A stretch of DNA of 64,000 nucleotides from the NCBI RefSeq assembly GCF_046630445.1, contig NC_092342.1, forward strand, positions 78,666,001 to 78,730,000, given 5' to 3'. This document shows, piece after piece, positions 28,484 through 40,066 of the stretch. Under the pieces are notes generated by a model. That model saw only the letters and a list, made by a program, of their open reading frames with translations, did no database searches and was not told the DNA's origin. The translations under genes were made by a program, and so were the position numbers. The stretch is from Rutidosis leptorrhynchoides. Lineage: Eukaryota; Streptophyta; Magnoliopsida; Asterales; Asteraceae. How positions within the stretch are numbered: the stretch's first letter is position 1; each line of letters starts with the position of its first letter.

Positions 28484-28664
28484 ACTTTAATGTGTTAGTA
28501 TGTTTGATTTTATTCCTCTTTGCTGTTTTTCGTGGTTCAAATATAGGAGTCATAGAGTCATGAAAGTCTTGGCTTATTGGTCTGTTATATTTTTTTGTTC
28601 TGCTGCCCTGCTAGTTTTCTTCTAATAAAATCTCCAATGTAAAAAAAAAAAAAAAAAAAAAAAA
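28484..28664 (+). mobile_element. LINE 3' end with poly(A) tail
   Basis: Continues the LINE at 20295-20902 after removal of the composite insertion. It has a T-rich 3' UTR, AATAAAA at about 28625 and a run of about 25 A (28640-28664). Confidence 0.75.
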
Positions 28665-29716
28665 AGAATGTTATAAGTACAATCTCACACATAACATTAA
28701 TTCATTTATTAGTTTCTGTTGGTGATTTTAGTATCATATAACAAACATTTTAATTAATTGGAATTACTTGAAAGCGAGAGTGACAATGGGTTCGGAGAGT
28801 GTAGATTGCACACCTGTAAGAGTTGGCTAGACACTGTCGCGAATATAGCGGGGGTCAAGGGCCCCCTTGTGGGGTCCAAGAGGCAACGCCAAAAGACGTG
28901 ACTGTTAGTTAACAGTTTTTCCCGCCAAATTGAAGGGTTGCATTCCTTCAATTTAACTGCCAAATTCATATATCCGTTTTTGGCATATTTGTTGTCTTTC
29001 ACGAAATAACATAAACACACAAAATTCGACTCCAATACACTTTGATTTGAATCTTTTTGTCTGAAATCAAATCTCATTCTTGTCTTATCTCAATTAGGAT
29101 TTCGTGATAACCGATACTTGTACGGTCAAAATACTTAATCGAGAAATAATCACACGATTCACGAATCAATCAGATTTTCATTTTCAACCATGTTTACTCA
29201 CAGTTTCTTTTTGATGTAATACCACTTGAATACCTTTGCAAATATAACATGCTCTAAAATTTGATACGATCTTTTTGAGCCTTTTTTTTTTTTTTTCCTT
29301 GCCAAATTTAATGTGTGTTAGATTTTATAACCTCTACAAGTACATTGTACTAGAAGGTATATAAGAATTTTGCCTTTTTGCTATTATACTGTACATTGTT
29401 TGCCAAACTATTAATTAGCATGTCCCATTACTTTTCTTCATGAATTGAAGTAAAGGATTAATATGTGCACGAAGTTAGTACAACCTTTAATTAGAGTACA
29501 TGGTACAAACTCATAACGAACTTATAGCTAGTTGTTATATGAAGATTTGTACTCGTATAATCGATCTCACACATCATTTTCACAAATTTCTTTTGTCTAT
29601 GAAATATGAATTCACGTTCTGTTTGATATTGCCGGTCACCATAAATGACCGCAAACTCGATATTACCCATGATCAAAAACGGATGTATAGGGGGTTGAAG
29701 GGCAACCGCCCCTTAA
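28665..29716. other. Intergenic, no supported gene
   Basis: AT-rich DNA. A minus-strand open frame at 28754-29077 has no recognisable domain. A GC-rich patch (GGGGGTCAAGGGCCCCCTTG, about 28850) resembles strings often seen in plant repeats, but I cannot assign it to a family. Confidence 0.6.
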
Positions 29717-29726
29717 AGATAATTAT

Positions 29727-29952
29727 CTTTTTTTAAGCTATGAAGATACAGTTTTTCGTGTTCGGGCTATTCGGGAAAGCAAGTAATCCGACCCCACACT
29801 CTGATGTACGAAATCCAGCAAGATTACTCTCTGGCTGTTTTCAACACATCCATGACCACCACAAAATATTCATCCCAGATAAGATTCGAACTTTAGATCT
29901 CTTGCAAGGAACTTAGAGCCTCAACCACTGGGTTATCTTGTGAAAACTATGA
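29727..29952 (-). mobile_element. tRNA-derived SINE, TSD AGATAATTAT
   Basis: On the minus strand it has a box-A-like CCAGTGGTTGAGGC and a box-B-like AAGTTCGAATCTT about 30 bases later, followed by a tRNA-unrelated body and a short poly(A) tail (29727-29734 on the plus strand as T). The 10-base direct repeats AGATAATTAT at 29717-29726 and 29953-29962 flank it. This is the structure of a plant tRNA-derived SINE. Confidence 0.7.
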
Positions 29953-29962
29953 AGATAATTAT

Positions 29963-31349
29963 GTTATTTGTTAGGGTAATGATAAACAACAAGTGATTAC
30001 GCAATACACTCAATCACCTCGTAACTTGATTTATGATTAGGTCAATGACTTTTTGGTAATCAATAAAGGTTTTAACAACTTAAATTGAAGTCCGGCCTCT
30101 TGATTAAAAATTTCAAGCTTTGATAAACTCATAATAATTGATTAAAAGTATTTATTCTAACATTAGAATTTCGTTTTCGTTTGTTTCGCGAAATAATTGA
30201 TCAACATCGATTCCTTTTTTCCTTAATTCTTTTGCAATCGAGATATATAGATCGTGTTCGTGTTACCACGATGTTGTTTGAAACAAAATCTTTTGAAAAC
30301 TGTGACTAATTACCCTGTAGCATCAAATGGCTGGTGTAGATATTGATTGAAACTAAATGCAACTCAATCTTTTCACCATTTCTTATGTGATACTCTAATT
30401 CAGAAAACATGGATTATCCTTCAGATTAAAAAGAGACACAATTCCTTATATTATCTTGCATGCATCTTCATGCACATACTCAAAATCCACATATATCAGT
30501 GGCCCATTTCCTCATGTATGTTTTTCGTGGTTACTTATCTTTAATTTATCTCTTTATAAAATAATACAAAAAAAAAAAAAAAAAAAAATTAGGGATGATT
30601 ACATTGAGCATTCAGTTAAACTCTATACTTTGTTATCTTCTCATCTATTAACATGTAATTCATATAAAACAGCTTGAATTTGTTGGTAGATAGTTGTAAG
30701 TATTTCAATGATATTTGTTAAAAACAAACTTAAATGTATTCATTAAAATGTATGATAAATAATATAAACCAAACCATCAATGTCTATGGTTAAAAGGATG
30801 CCACTCTTTAATAACAGAGCCACCCAATGCAATCCTTTGTTACCCCTTTTTCCAGAATAATAATTGCTATCCACAAAATATCACTCATATCTTAATTTAT
30901 ACCTTATGAAATAACTCATGTACTATGATCTTTTCTTAGTAATTTCGTCTCTGGTAAAGTAGTAAACCATAATCTCCAACATTTATTGAAGAATGGCATA
31001 GAATAGTGTGAATAATTAGCCTTTTAGCTGGTAAACCTTTGTACTATTATGCTGGTTGCTGCTCCCTCTCTGCAACACTACAAATTTCCCCTTTATCAGT
31101 TCCTTCTTTATAAGAACATTATGAAAAAACAGAGCTGACACTTTAAAACTCCATAATCATCAAAACGTTTTTTTAAATATAAAATACAATATTTATATTT
31201 ATTGAACTTCCATTTTATACAATTTTAAACATACCCATTTGGTTTTATCTTCAATTCAACATCATTTCATGTGCTCTGTTTATCAGCTTTCAAGAATCTA
31301 GCTATCAACAATCTTGTTTTTTAAGTTCAAGGAAATTTATTTATTACTG
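29963..31349. other. Intergenic and upstream region of the LRR gene
   Basis: No coding sequence supported. Contains a run of about 20 A near 30570 and AT-rich DNA. The last part is probably the promoter region of the gene at 31480. Confidence 0.6.
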
Positions 31350-31358
31350 TATAAAAAG
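31350..31358 (+). promoter_or_regulatory. TATA box of the PII-2-like gene
   Basis: TATAAAAAG, 130 bases upstream of the chosen ATG. It is the clearest TATA sequence in the upstream region. Confidence 0.5.
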
Positions 31359-31479
31359 ATTACATCTTTAACACTTTTGGATTGTTTGAATTGATTTTAG
31401 TTTCTCTTCTAGTTGAAATCCCCTGTTTTTGCTCTGTTTTTTGGGTTGTTTGGTTTGGAGTTTAAGCTGTAAACTGGTG

Positions 31480-33378
31480 ATGGGTTTTATTTCTAGAAAT
31501 GGTGTTTTTATGATTGTAATGGTGGGTTCAATTGTAATGTGTATTAATGGTGAAACTGATGAATATGAAGGTGTTGAAGGAATTGCACCAATGGTGAAAA
31601 CAGAGCAAGATGCTCTTTACTCTGCTATACAAGGTTTTGTGGGTACATGGTGGAATGGCTCTGATCTTTATCCTGATCCTTGTGGTTGGACTCCTATTCA
31701 GGTACACCCCTTGTTTGACTTTCTAAAGTCAACTTAGTCTATTAAATATTCAAAGAGTATATATTGAGTTGAAAATATGAAATAGGTTCTTTTCCTAGTT
31801 TGTTTATGTTACTTTTTGTATGTTGTGAATACTACTTTAGACTTGCAAATTTTTCTGTATTATAAAATATTTGATTTTATCTCTGTTGGCTTCACATATA
31901 CAGTATTAAACTTATAAATTAAACCATTTTAGGGTGTTGAGTAAACTAAACTTGTGAATTAAGGTTTAAAAATATCAAATTGCATGTCATGCAATAAAAG
32001 TTCTCTGTTTGTTGGTATTGGCATGCACAACAGTTGTAGAAACTAGAAACCTATCTTTTTTTTTTTTTTTTTTTTTCCGGCAAAATAAGATTTAACTAGA
32101 AACCTATCTTGTATACATGCAATTTGATCCTTTTTTTGATTAATTTTTAATCTTTTATTTATTTATTTACAGGGTGTATCTTGTGACATTATTGATGGAT
32201 TTTGGTATGTGACAACCTTGAACATAGGTTCGATTCATGATAATTCACTTTCGTGTGCTGAAAACGCTGAATTCAGACCCGATTTGTTTCAACTCACACA
32301 CCTAAAAACGCTTGCGTTTTTCGACTGCTTTGTTACACCACCAAATTCATTTCATTCAGGAAACTGGTCTGTTTTTTCGGGTAGTCTAGAGTCTCTCGAG
32401 TTCAGGTCAAACCCTGGTTTAACCGGAAACATTCCAGTCGCTTTCGGTCAACTCACAAAGCTTCAATCTTTAGTGCTAGTCGAAAACGGATTATCAGGTG
32501 ATTTACCAGATAACATTGGTAACTTGACCCGTTTGAAGCGGTTAGTTTTATCTGGGAATCGGTTCAAAGGCGAAATCGGAGATAGTTATGGTTATTTAAG
32601 GGATTTACTGATCATGGATTTAAGTAGAAACTCATTGTATGGGAGTATACCTTTGACTTTTGGAGGGTTGACTTCTCTTTTGAAGCTTGACTTGAGTCAA
32701 AACCAACTAGAAGGCAAGATCCCATATGAGTTTAGTAGTTTAAAAAATTTAACACTACTTGATCTTAGTAACAACAAGATTTCTGGAGGGTTGACCAAGT
32801 CAATTCAAGAAATGAGCTCATTAGAACAGTTGGTTTTGTCAAGTAACCCTATAGGAGGTGATCTAATGAACATCAAATGGCAAAAACTCCAAAAGCTCAA
32901 GGCATTGGATCTTTCGAGCATGGGTTTGACCGGTCAAATCCCGGAGTCTATCTCTCAGATTAAAAAGCTAAGATTTTTGGGTCTTAACAATAATAATCTT
33001 TTGGGATATGTTACCCCAAAGTTGGCAGAATTAGCTGATTTAAGTGCATTATATGTTTATGGAAACAATCTTGAAGGAGAGCTTAAATTCACACAAGGAT
33101 TTTATGGTAAAATGGGTAGGCGGTTTGGGGCTTGGAACAACTCAAACTTATGTTTCCCGGTCGATTTGGTAACTACGAATCTTGGCCCGTGTGGGGTAAA
33201 GGCTTGTTATGACGAAGTGACGTTGGATGAGGTTAATCTTGGTGATTCTGGTTCGAAATTGAGCAATGTGAATCAGAGTCTTGATTTGTATCACGCGACT
33301 TCTTTTAGTTCCTCAAGATATAAACTTGATGGGATTGTGTACATGTTAATTGTAGTTATCCTGATCATCATGTTATGA
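31480..33378 (+). CDS. PII-2: PII-2-like LRR protein (Piriformospora indica-insensitive protein 2 type), two exons
   Basis: Secretory-pathway LRR protein of 475 residues, exons 31480-31701 and 32173-33378. Start: the ATG at 31480 gives a signal peptide (MGFISRNGVFMIVMVGSIVM). The frame is open upstream, but only with non-ATG codons. The N-terminal cap has ALYSAIQGFVG, WWNGSDLYPDPCGW and GVSCD across the intron. About nine plant-type LRRs follow (for example SLLKLDLSQNQLEGKIP, TLLDLSNNKISGG). After them come the family-typical GFYGKMGRRFGAWNN and a Cys pair. The C-terminus ends in a hydrophobic stretch (YMLIVVILIIML) preceded by a Ser/Asn-rich segment, compatible with a GPI-anchor or tail signal. 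Arabidopsis PII-2 is needed for growth promotion by a root endophyte (family knowledge). No stops or frameshifts; likely functional. It is the only intact host gene seen. Confidence 0.93.
31702..32172 (+). other. Intron of the PII-2-like gene (471 bases, phase 0)
   Basis: Donor CAG|GTACAC and acceptor TTTATTTACAG|GGT. It joins CGWTPIQ to GVSCD without breaking the frame, and the DPCGWTPIQGVSCD string is characteristic of the family. It contains a T run near 32060. Confidence 0.92.
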
Positions 33379-33499
33379 GTACTTGAAGGGGCAAAAGAAA
33401 CATCAAGCTTGTAACGTAGTTAGTGTGATATTTTAATCTTTTTTATTTTAAGTTACCATGATAATGACATTTAATAGTAATTTTATGAGCTCATGTATA
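33379..33499 (+). other. 3' flank/UTR of the PII-2-like gene
   Basis: Follows the TGA stop. No strong AATAAA is seen. A TRIM-like insertion begins about 120 bases downstream. Confidence 0.5.
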
Positions 33500-33884
33500 T
33501 GATAATAGAATTGATAGTTGAACATGTCTTACAATGTAAGTTCAAGAGTCACTTATTAATCTAAAATCATGTACTTTGGTTCCCCCCCCCCCCCCCCCCC
33601 CCCCACCAAAACACACACACACACAAAAAAAAAAACCCCAAGTCCCTCTTAGGTCTCTCTTGAACGATAGTTGACTCCACTCATCGTTCCGTTGGACCAA
33701 GGGGTGAGCCACTTCGCAGCGTGTGCTCAATGGTGCGCCCATTGTGCTGTCCACAACATTTGGGCTATAGTTTGGCACTGATACCACTTGTAGTATCAAT
33801 ACTTCAAACAACATGTGCTATAAGTCAAAGAGTTCTTTAGTACTCTAAAATCAATTGGTAGTTGAGGGAGTATGCACCCCAACA
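33500..33884 (-). mobile_element. TRIM-like element, partial
   Basis: Minus strand begins TGTTGGGGTGCATACTCCC at 33884, with CAATTGATTTTAGA as in the TRIM LTR at 28326. A PBS variant TGGTATCAGTGCC lies at about 33777-33789. The internal part shares CTATAGCCC and GGGCGCACC with 28012-28325. It passes a 23-base C run (33582-33604) and a CA repeat, and ends in a diverged LTR piece (TGATTTTAGATTAAT, about 33500-33578). The 3' LTR is incomplete. Confidence 0.6.
33582..33604. repeat. Poly(C) run of 23
   Basis: Homopolymer next to (CA)n and an A run within the TRIM-like element. Length may be affected by sequencing or polishing. Confidence 0.9.
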
Positions 33885-33889
33885 TATGA

Positions 33890-34989
33890 TTCTTATGCCT
33901 ATCCGTATAACCTAAAAAAACTTTACGCGTCTATGCTCATAATTTAAAGGTTAACATGTTAGTTTTTCTGTACTTCCATTGAACCAAAAGAGTAATAAGA
34001 AAATTTCAATTGTGATGTGAATATCCATATCTACATGTTTGCATGCATGCGTCACATGTTTTCAAAGAACATAAGAATATATAAATATGAGAAATTAATA
34101 AATGTAAACTGTAATACTAAATATTTTGGAATTTATGAATCAAACTATGAAATTAACGTATTTAACAAAGCACCAAAGGTATAGTGGTATATGAACGATC
34201 TCATAAACCAAGAGTTTATGAGTTCAAGTTCCGTTTGAGATAATTATCTCTCGTTTGTGTTTGTGTAGTTTTTCTGTAAATTATGTATACTACATACTAT
34301 CTATGTGTCTGTGTGTGAGATCGATTGTAGGGTTGACATTAATGCAAGAATGAATATAATGTGTACGTCTATGAATACGTATATTTGTAATGGAACAGAT
34401 ATAATGATAATTGTAACACAAGGTAAGTTTTTAGTAAAGAATTGATAGAGAATGTAACTAGAAAGAAAGCAATCGGTGATGGAGTTTAATGCAATGAAAG
34501 ATTGCATATACACGTTAACGTTTGTGTTGCTTTCAGGACCATTTAGCCATGTGAACAAGTTGTCAAAAATTAAATGCACCTTTTTGTCAAAATAATGCAG
34601 CAAATATACTAAGGCCGGTATCATTTATCATCTATGTTATGATCGTCAAATTAATTAAATTAAATTAATACTATACATGTGAGCCATTTGAAGAATATGA
34701 TGCATCCTTGGGTTTTGAACTCTGAAGTACGTTTAAAAAACAAATTTCTTTCAAGATACTCGAAGTAATTCTTTGTGTAATTTTTTCCTTTTATATTAAA
34801 TTTGTAATTTGAAGTAGCAATTAAAGTAAACCTGTTTTATTCCTTTTGACAAACTTAATATATGAAGCTAACTTTAGTTTCGTGCAAATTTAGTAGTTGC
34901 TATCCAAGGAAACCAAGTAGCTTCATCGCACATACAAAGATCGATACATGAGGTGCATAACCAGGTCGATTAATTAATAACTAAGACTA
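33890..34989. other. Intergenic with a possible SINE relic
   Basis: At about 34168-34300 there is a tRNA-like string (GGTATAGTGGTATATGAACG, then GAGTTCAAGTTCC) that resembles SINE boxes A and B, without clear TSDs. Nothing else is recognisable. Confidence 0.35.
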
Positions 34990-35161
34990 CTAAATGTGCA
35001 AGGATGATTAACGAAAGATTGTGTAAATCTGTTGTGTTTCCATTCCATTCTCAAACGAGTTTATATATAGAATACAATAGCTATTTTGACTACAAACTTA
35101 GCAATAGACTAGGGAAGGATATACATGATCGATATACATCAAACTATATCATATGTTAACA
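34990..35161 (-). repeat. LTR of the minus-strand copia remnant G
   Basis: On the minus strand, TGTTAACATATGATATAG begins 20 bases after the RNase H stop codon and continues with a TATATATAAAC promoter-like string. The far end is not defined, so the left coordinate is approximate. Confidence 0.5.
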
Positions 35162-35179
35162 AACTAAGCTGACTATTGA

Positions 35180-35781
35180 CTATTTTGACTCTATTACTCC
35201 CCTTGTAGCTATGGGTGTTCGAAGGCAAAGACTGGATCGAAAATCTTCAAATAATAACCATGGTAAACCCTTGTAAAAATATCCGCGATCTGGTAACGAG
35301 TTGGAACATGTAATATACGAACTTGTCCTCGAGCCACTTTTTCCCACACAAAATGAATATCCATTATGTTTAGTGTGTTGATGTTGTACAGGATTGCCAA
35401 ATAAGTAAAAGGCGTAGACGTTATCACAAAAGACGAGAGTGGCTTTATTAATTGGACATCCCAACTCTAATAATAAATTGTGTAACCAACAAGAGTTAGT
35501 GACCACGTTTTCCACACCTTGATACTCAGCTTCTGCACTTGACCGTGATACTATTGCCTGACGTTTAGACGACCATGAGATGAGATTATCTCCTTGATAA
35601 ACACAGAACCCAAATGTGGAACGTCTAGTGTCCGGGCATCCCGCCCAGTCAGCATCGGTGAAGGAAACAAAATCATGGGATGTGGACGATGTGATATGTA
35701 AACCCATCGAGAGCGTACCCTTTAAGTAGCGAATGATACATTTTAGGGCGTTAACATGAGATACACGAGGAACGTGCATAT
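35180..35781 (-). pseudogene. Copia G: RNase H part (3' portion)
   Basis: Continues the copia pol frame from 39124 after the solo LTR. It has HVNALKCIIRYLKGT, SFTDADWAGCPDTRRST, ISWSSKRQAIVSRSSAEAEY and FCDN. A frameshift near 35400 moves the end (NIMDIHFVWEKV, VPTRYQIADIFT) into another frame. The RNase H motifs fit a copia element different from the one at 21047. Confidence 0.88.
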
Positions 35782-38700
35782 TGAAATGTCCCGTTCTTAT
35801 TGATTAAAAACGTTTCATATTAATTGATTTCGTTGCGAGGTTTTGACCTCTATATGAGACGTTTTTCAAAGACTGCATTCATTTTTAAAACAAACCATAA
35901 CCTTTATTTCATAATTAAAGGTTTAAAAAGCTTTACGTAGATTATCAAATAATGATAATCTAAAATATCCTGTTTACACACGACCATTACATAATGGTTT
36001 ACAATACAAATATGTTACATCGAAATCAGTTTCTTGAATGCATTTTTTACACAATATCATACAAACATGGACTCCAAATCATGTCCTTATTTTAGTATGC
36101 AACAGCGGAAGCTCTTAGTATTCACCTGAGAATAAACATGCTTTAAACGTCAACAAAAATGTTGGTGAGTTATAGGTTTAACCTATATATATCAAATCGT
36201 AACAATAGACCACAAGATTTCATATTTCAATACACATCCCATACATAGAGATAAAAATCATTCATATGGTGAACACCTGGAAACCGACATTAACAAGATG
36301 CATATTCAAGAATATCCCCATCATTCCGGGATCCTCCTTCGGACATGATATAAATTTCGAAGTACTAAAGCATCCGGTACTTTGGATGGGGTTTGTTAGG
36401 CCCAATAGATCTATCTTTAGGATTCGCGTCAATTACGGTTTCTGTTCCCTAATTCTTAGATTACCAGACTTAATAATAAGGGGCATATTCGATTTTGATA
36501 ATTTAACCATAGAATGTAGTTTTACGTACTTGTGTCTATTTTGTAAATCATTTATAAAACCTGCATGTATTCTCATCCCAAAAATATTAGATTTTAAAAG
36601 TGGGACTATAACTCACTTTCACAGATATTTTACTTCGTCGGGAAGTAAGACTTGGCCACTGGTCGATTCACGAACCTATAACAAATATGTACATATATAT
36701 CAAAGTATGTTCAAAATATATTTACAACACTTTTAATACATTTTTGATGTTTTAAGTTTATTAAGTCAGCTGTCCTCGTTAGTAACCTACAACTAGTTGT
36801 CCACAGTTAGATGTACAGAAATAAATTAATATATATATTATCTTGAATCAATCCACGACCCAGTGTATACATATCTCAGTATTGATCACAACTCAAATTA
36901 TATATATTTTGGAATCAACCTCAACCCTGTATAGCTAACTCCAACATTCACATATAGAGTGTCTATGGTTGTTCCGAAATATATATAGATGTGTCGACAT
37001 GATAGGTCGAAATATTGTATACGTGTCTATGGTATCTCAAGATTACATAATATACAATACAAGTTGATTAAATTATGGTTGGAATAGATTTGTTACCAAT
37101 TTTCACGTAGCTAAAATGAGAAAAGTTATCCAATCTTGTTTTACCCATAACTTCTTCATTTTAAATCCGTTTTGAGAGAATCAAATTGCTATTGTTTCAT
37201 ACTGAACTCTATTTTATGAATCTAAACAGAAAAAGTATAGGTTTATAGTCAGAAATATAAGTTACAAGTCGTTTTTGTAAAGGTAGTCATTTCAGTCGAA
37301 AGAACGACGTCTAGATGACCATTTTAGAAAACATACTTTCACTTTGAGTTTAACCATGAGTTTTGGATATAGTTTCATGTTCATAATAAAAATAATTTTC
37401 CCAGAAGAACAACTTTTAAATCAAAGTTTATCATAGTTTTTAATTAACTAACCCAAAACAGCCCCCGGTTGTAACTACGACGGCGTAAATCCGGTTTTAT
37501 GGTGTTTATCGTGTTTCCGGGTTTTAAATCATTAAGTTAGCATATCATATAGATATAGATCATGTGTATTGTTGATTTTAAAAGTGTAGTTAGAAGGATT
37601 AACTTTATTTGCGAACAAGTTTAGAATTAACTAAACTATGTTCTAGTGATTACTAGTTTACCACTTCGAATATGATAACTTTTTATGTATGAATCGAATG
37701 ATGTTATGAACATCATTACTACCTTAAGTTCCTTGGATAAACCTACTGGAAAATAGAAAAATGGATCTAGCTTCAACGGATCCTTGGATGGCTCGAAGTT
37801 CTTGAAGCAGAATCATGACACGAAAACAAGTTCAAGTAAGATCATCACTTGAAATAAGATTGTTATAGTTATAGAAATTGAACCAAAGTTTGAATATGAT
37901 TATTACCTTGTATTAGAATGATAACCTACTGTAAGAAACAAAGATTTCTTGAGGTTAGATGATCACCTTACAAGATTGGAAGTGAGTTAGCAAACTTGAA
38001 AGTATTCTTGATTTTATGTAACTAGAACTTGTAGAATTTATGAAGAACACTTAGAACTTGAAGATAGAACTTTAGAGAGATCAATTAGATGAAGAAAATT
38101 GAAGAATTAAAGTGTTTGTAGGTGTTTTTGGTCGTTGGTGTATGGATTAGATATAAAGGATATGTAATTTTGTTTTTATGTAAATAAGTCATGAATGATT
38201 ACTCATATTTTTGTAATTTTATGAGATATTTCATGCTAGTTGCCAAATGATGGTTCCCACATGTGTTAGGTGACTCACATGGACTGCTAAGAGCTGATCA
38301 TTGGAGTGTATATACCAATAGTATATACATCTAAAAGCTGTGTATTGTACGAGTACGAATACGGGTGCATACGAGTAGAATTGTTGATGAAACTGAACGA
38401 GGATGTAATTGTAAGCATTTTTGTTAAGTAGAAGTATTTTGATAAGTGTCTTGAAGTCTTTCAAAAGTGTATAAATACATATTAAAACACTACATGTATA
38501 TACATTTTAACTGAGTCGTTAAGTCATCGTTAGTCGTTACATGTAAGTGTTGTTTTGAAACCTTTAGGTTAACGATCTTGTTAAATGTTGTTAACCCAAT
38601 GTTTATAATATCAATTGAGATTTTAAATTATTATATTATCATGATATTATGATGTATGAATATCTCTTAATATGATATATATACATTAAATGTCGTTACA

Positions 38701-38818
38701 ACAATAATCGTTACATATATGTCTCGTTTAAAAACCATTAAGTTAGTAGTCTTGTTTTTACATATGTAGTTCATCGTTAATATACTTAATGATATATTTA
38801 CTTATCATAATATCATGT

Positions 38819-38909
<91 letters not shown>

Positions 38910-39118
38910 ATATATGTCATCATATAGTTTTTACAAGTTTTAACATTCGTGAATCACCGGTCAACTTGGGTGGTCAATTGTCTATATGAAACCTATTTCA
39001 ATTAATCAAGTCTTAACAAGTTTGATTGCTTAACATGTTGGAAACACTTAATCATGTAAATTACAATTTCATTTAATATATATATATATATAAACATGGA
39101 AACGTTCGGGTCACTACA
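35782..39118 (-). mobile_element. Solo LTR of the D gypsy family, TSD CATAT
   Basis: Starts TGAAATGTCCCG and ends GGTCACTACA, flanked by CATAT at 35777-35781 and 39119-39123. It aligns along its length with both LTRs of element D and has no internal region. It splits the copia pol gene in frame. Minus-strand orientation. An open frame at 38231-38464 is conserved in all three D-family LTRs, but only because the LTRs are so similar. Confidence 0.95.
38824..38907. repeat. (TA)n microsatellite in the D-family solo LTR
   Basis: Pure TA array of about 42 units. The two LTRs of element D have only short TA runs at this site (near 48590 and 58615). Confidence 0.95.
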
Positions 39119-39123
39119 CATAT

Positions 39124-40066
39124 GCATACATATTTGTTGAACCGCATACGAGATATCGTGACGGATAAATGTTAAGTATTGAAGTGCCCTCGCCAAGCTT
39201 TTGTAAAGCGTTGGTTTAGAATATAAGGGTCCGAGAGTCGAGTTTAGCTTACTTTGAGTGTCAACCAGAGTAGATACAAGATTACAAGAAGACATTCCAG
39301 CTCGGTCTATTATATCCATCGCGTAAGCTTGTTGTTGAAGAAACAATCCTTTCGAGTTTTTAGTCACGGGAATACCCAAAAAAGAATTTAAGGGACCTAA
39401 GTCCTTCATTACAAATTCATTTGATAGCTTAAGCATGAAAGAATGGCGTAGGTTATCAGAAGAAGTAACCAAGATATTGTCGTCGACATAAAAAAGCAAG
39501 TATGCTGTTTCGAGACTGTGATGATAAACAAATAATGAGTTGTCACATGTACTATTTTTGAAACCAATTGTTGCAACATAATCCGTGAAATGTTGATACC
39601 AAGCGTGAGGCGCCCGTTTTAAACCATTAATAGATCGTCTAAGCAAACACGCGTGATTTGTTCGTTGTGGATCCCCCCATTGGTTAATGCATATAGACAG
39701 TTTTGGCAAGGTGACCATGCAAGAAATCATTTTTGACATCTAATTGGTGTATTGACCATGCTTTTTAGATGGCAATGCTTAGTACCATTCGGATGGTATC
39801 AAGTTTTACGACCGGGCTAAAAGTTTCGTGACAATCGATTCCAAGTTCTTGTGCCCATCAATCCCCGACTAATCATGCTTTGTAACGTTCAAAAGTACCG
39901 CCGGAGCGAGTAATATGTTAAAAATCCACATAGAACGAATTATGTGGTTAACATGGTACAAGTATCCAAGTTTTATTATCCAAAAGGCTCTTGTATTCAT
40001 CGGTCATGACACGGTGCCGATGAGGGTCGGAAAGAGCGGATTTGGGATTAGATGGAAGATGATGGT
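39124..40066 (-). pseudogene. Copia G: reverse transcriptase part (5' portion)
   Basis: On the minus strand the RT runs from a degraded link region (about 40066-39740; includes NPKSALSDPHR and MTDEYKSLLDN) through LLRRSINGLKRAPHAWYQHF, LLFYVDDNILVTSS (YVDD present) and FVMKDLGPLNSFLGIPV to FIRHDISYAVQQICMHM. It then meets the solo LTR at 39118. Stops and frameshifts occur before 39739. The 5' part is cut off by the LTR that begins at 40066. Confidence 0.88.

Noticed and set aside
33542-33814. Frame with a poly-Gly run
   Set aside because: Product of the poly(C) run in a TRIM-like element; no coding support.
38231-38464. Minus-strand 77-codon frame conserved in three D-family LTRs (also 47818-48051 and 57847-58080)
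   Set aside because: The LTRs are so similar that conservation carries no information. No known domain, and it lies within the U3/R region.
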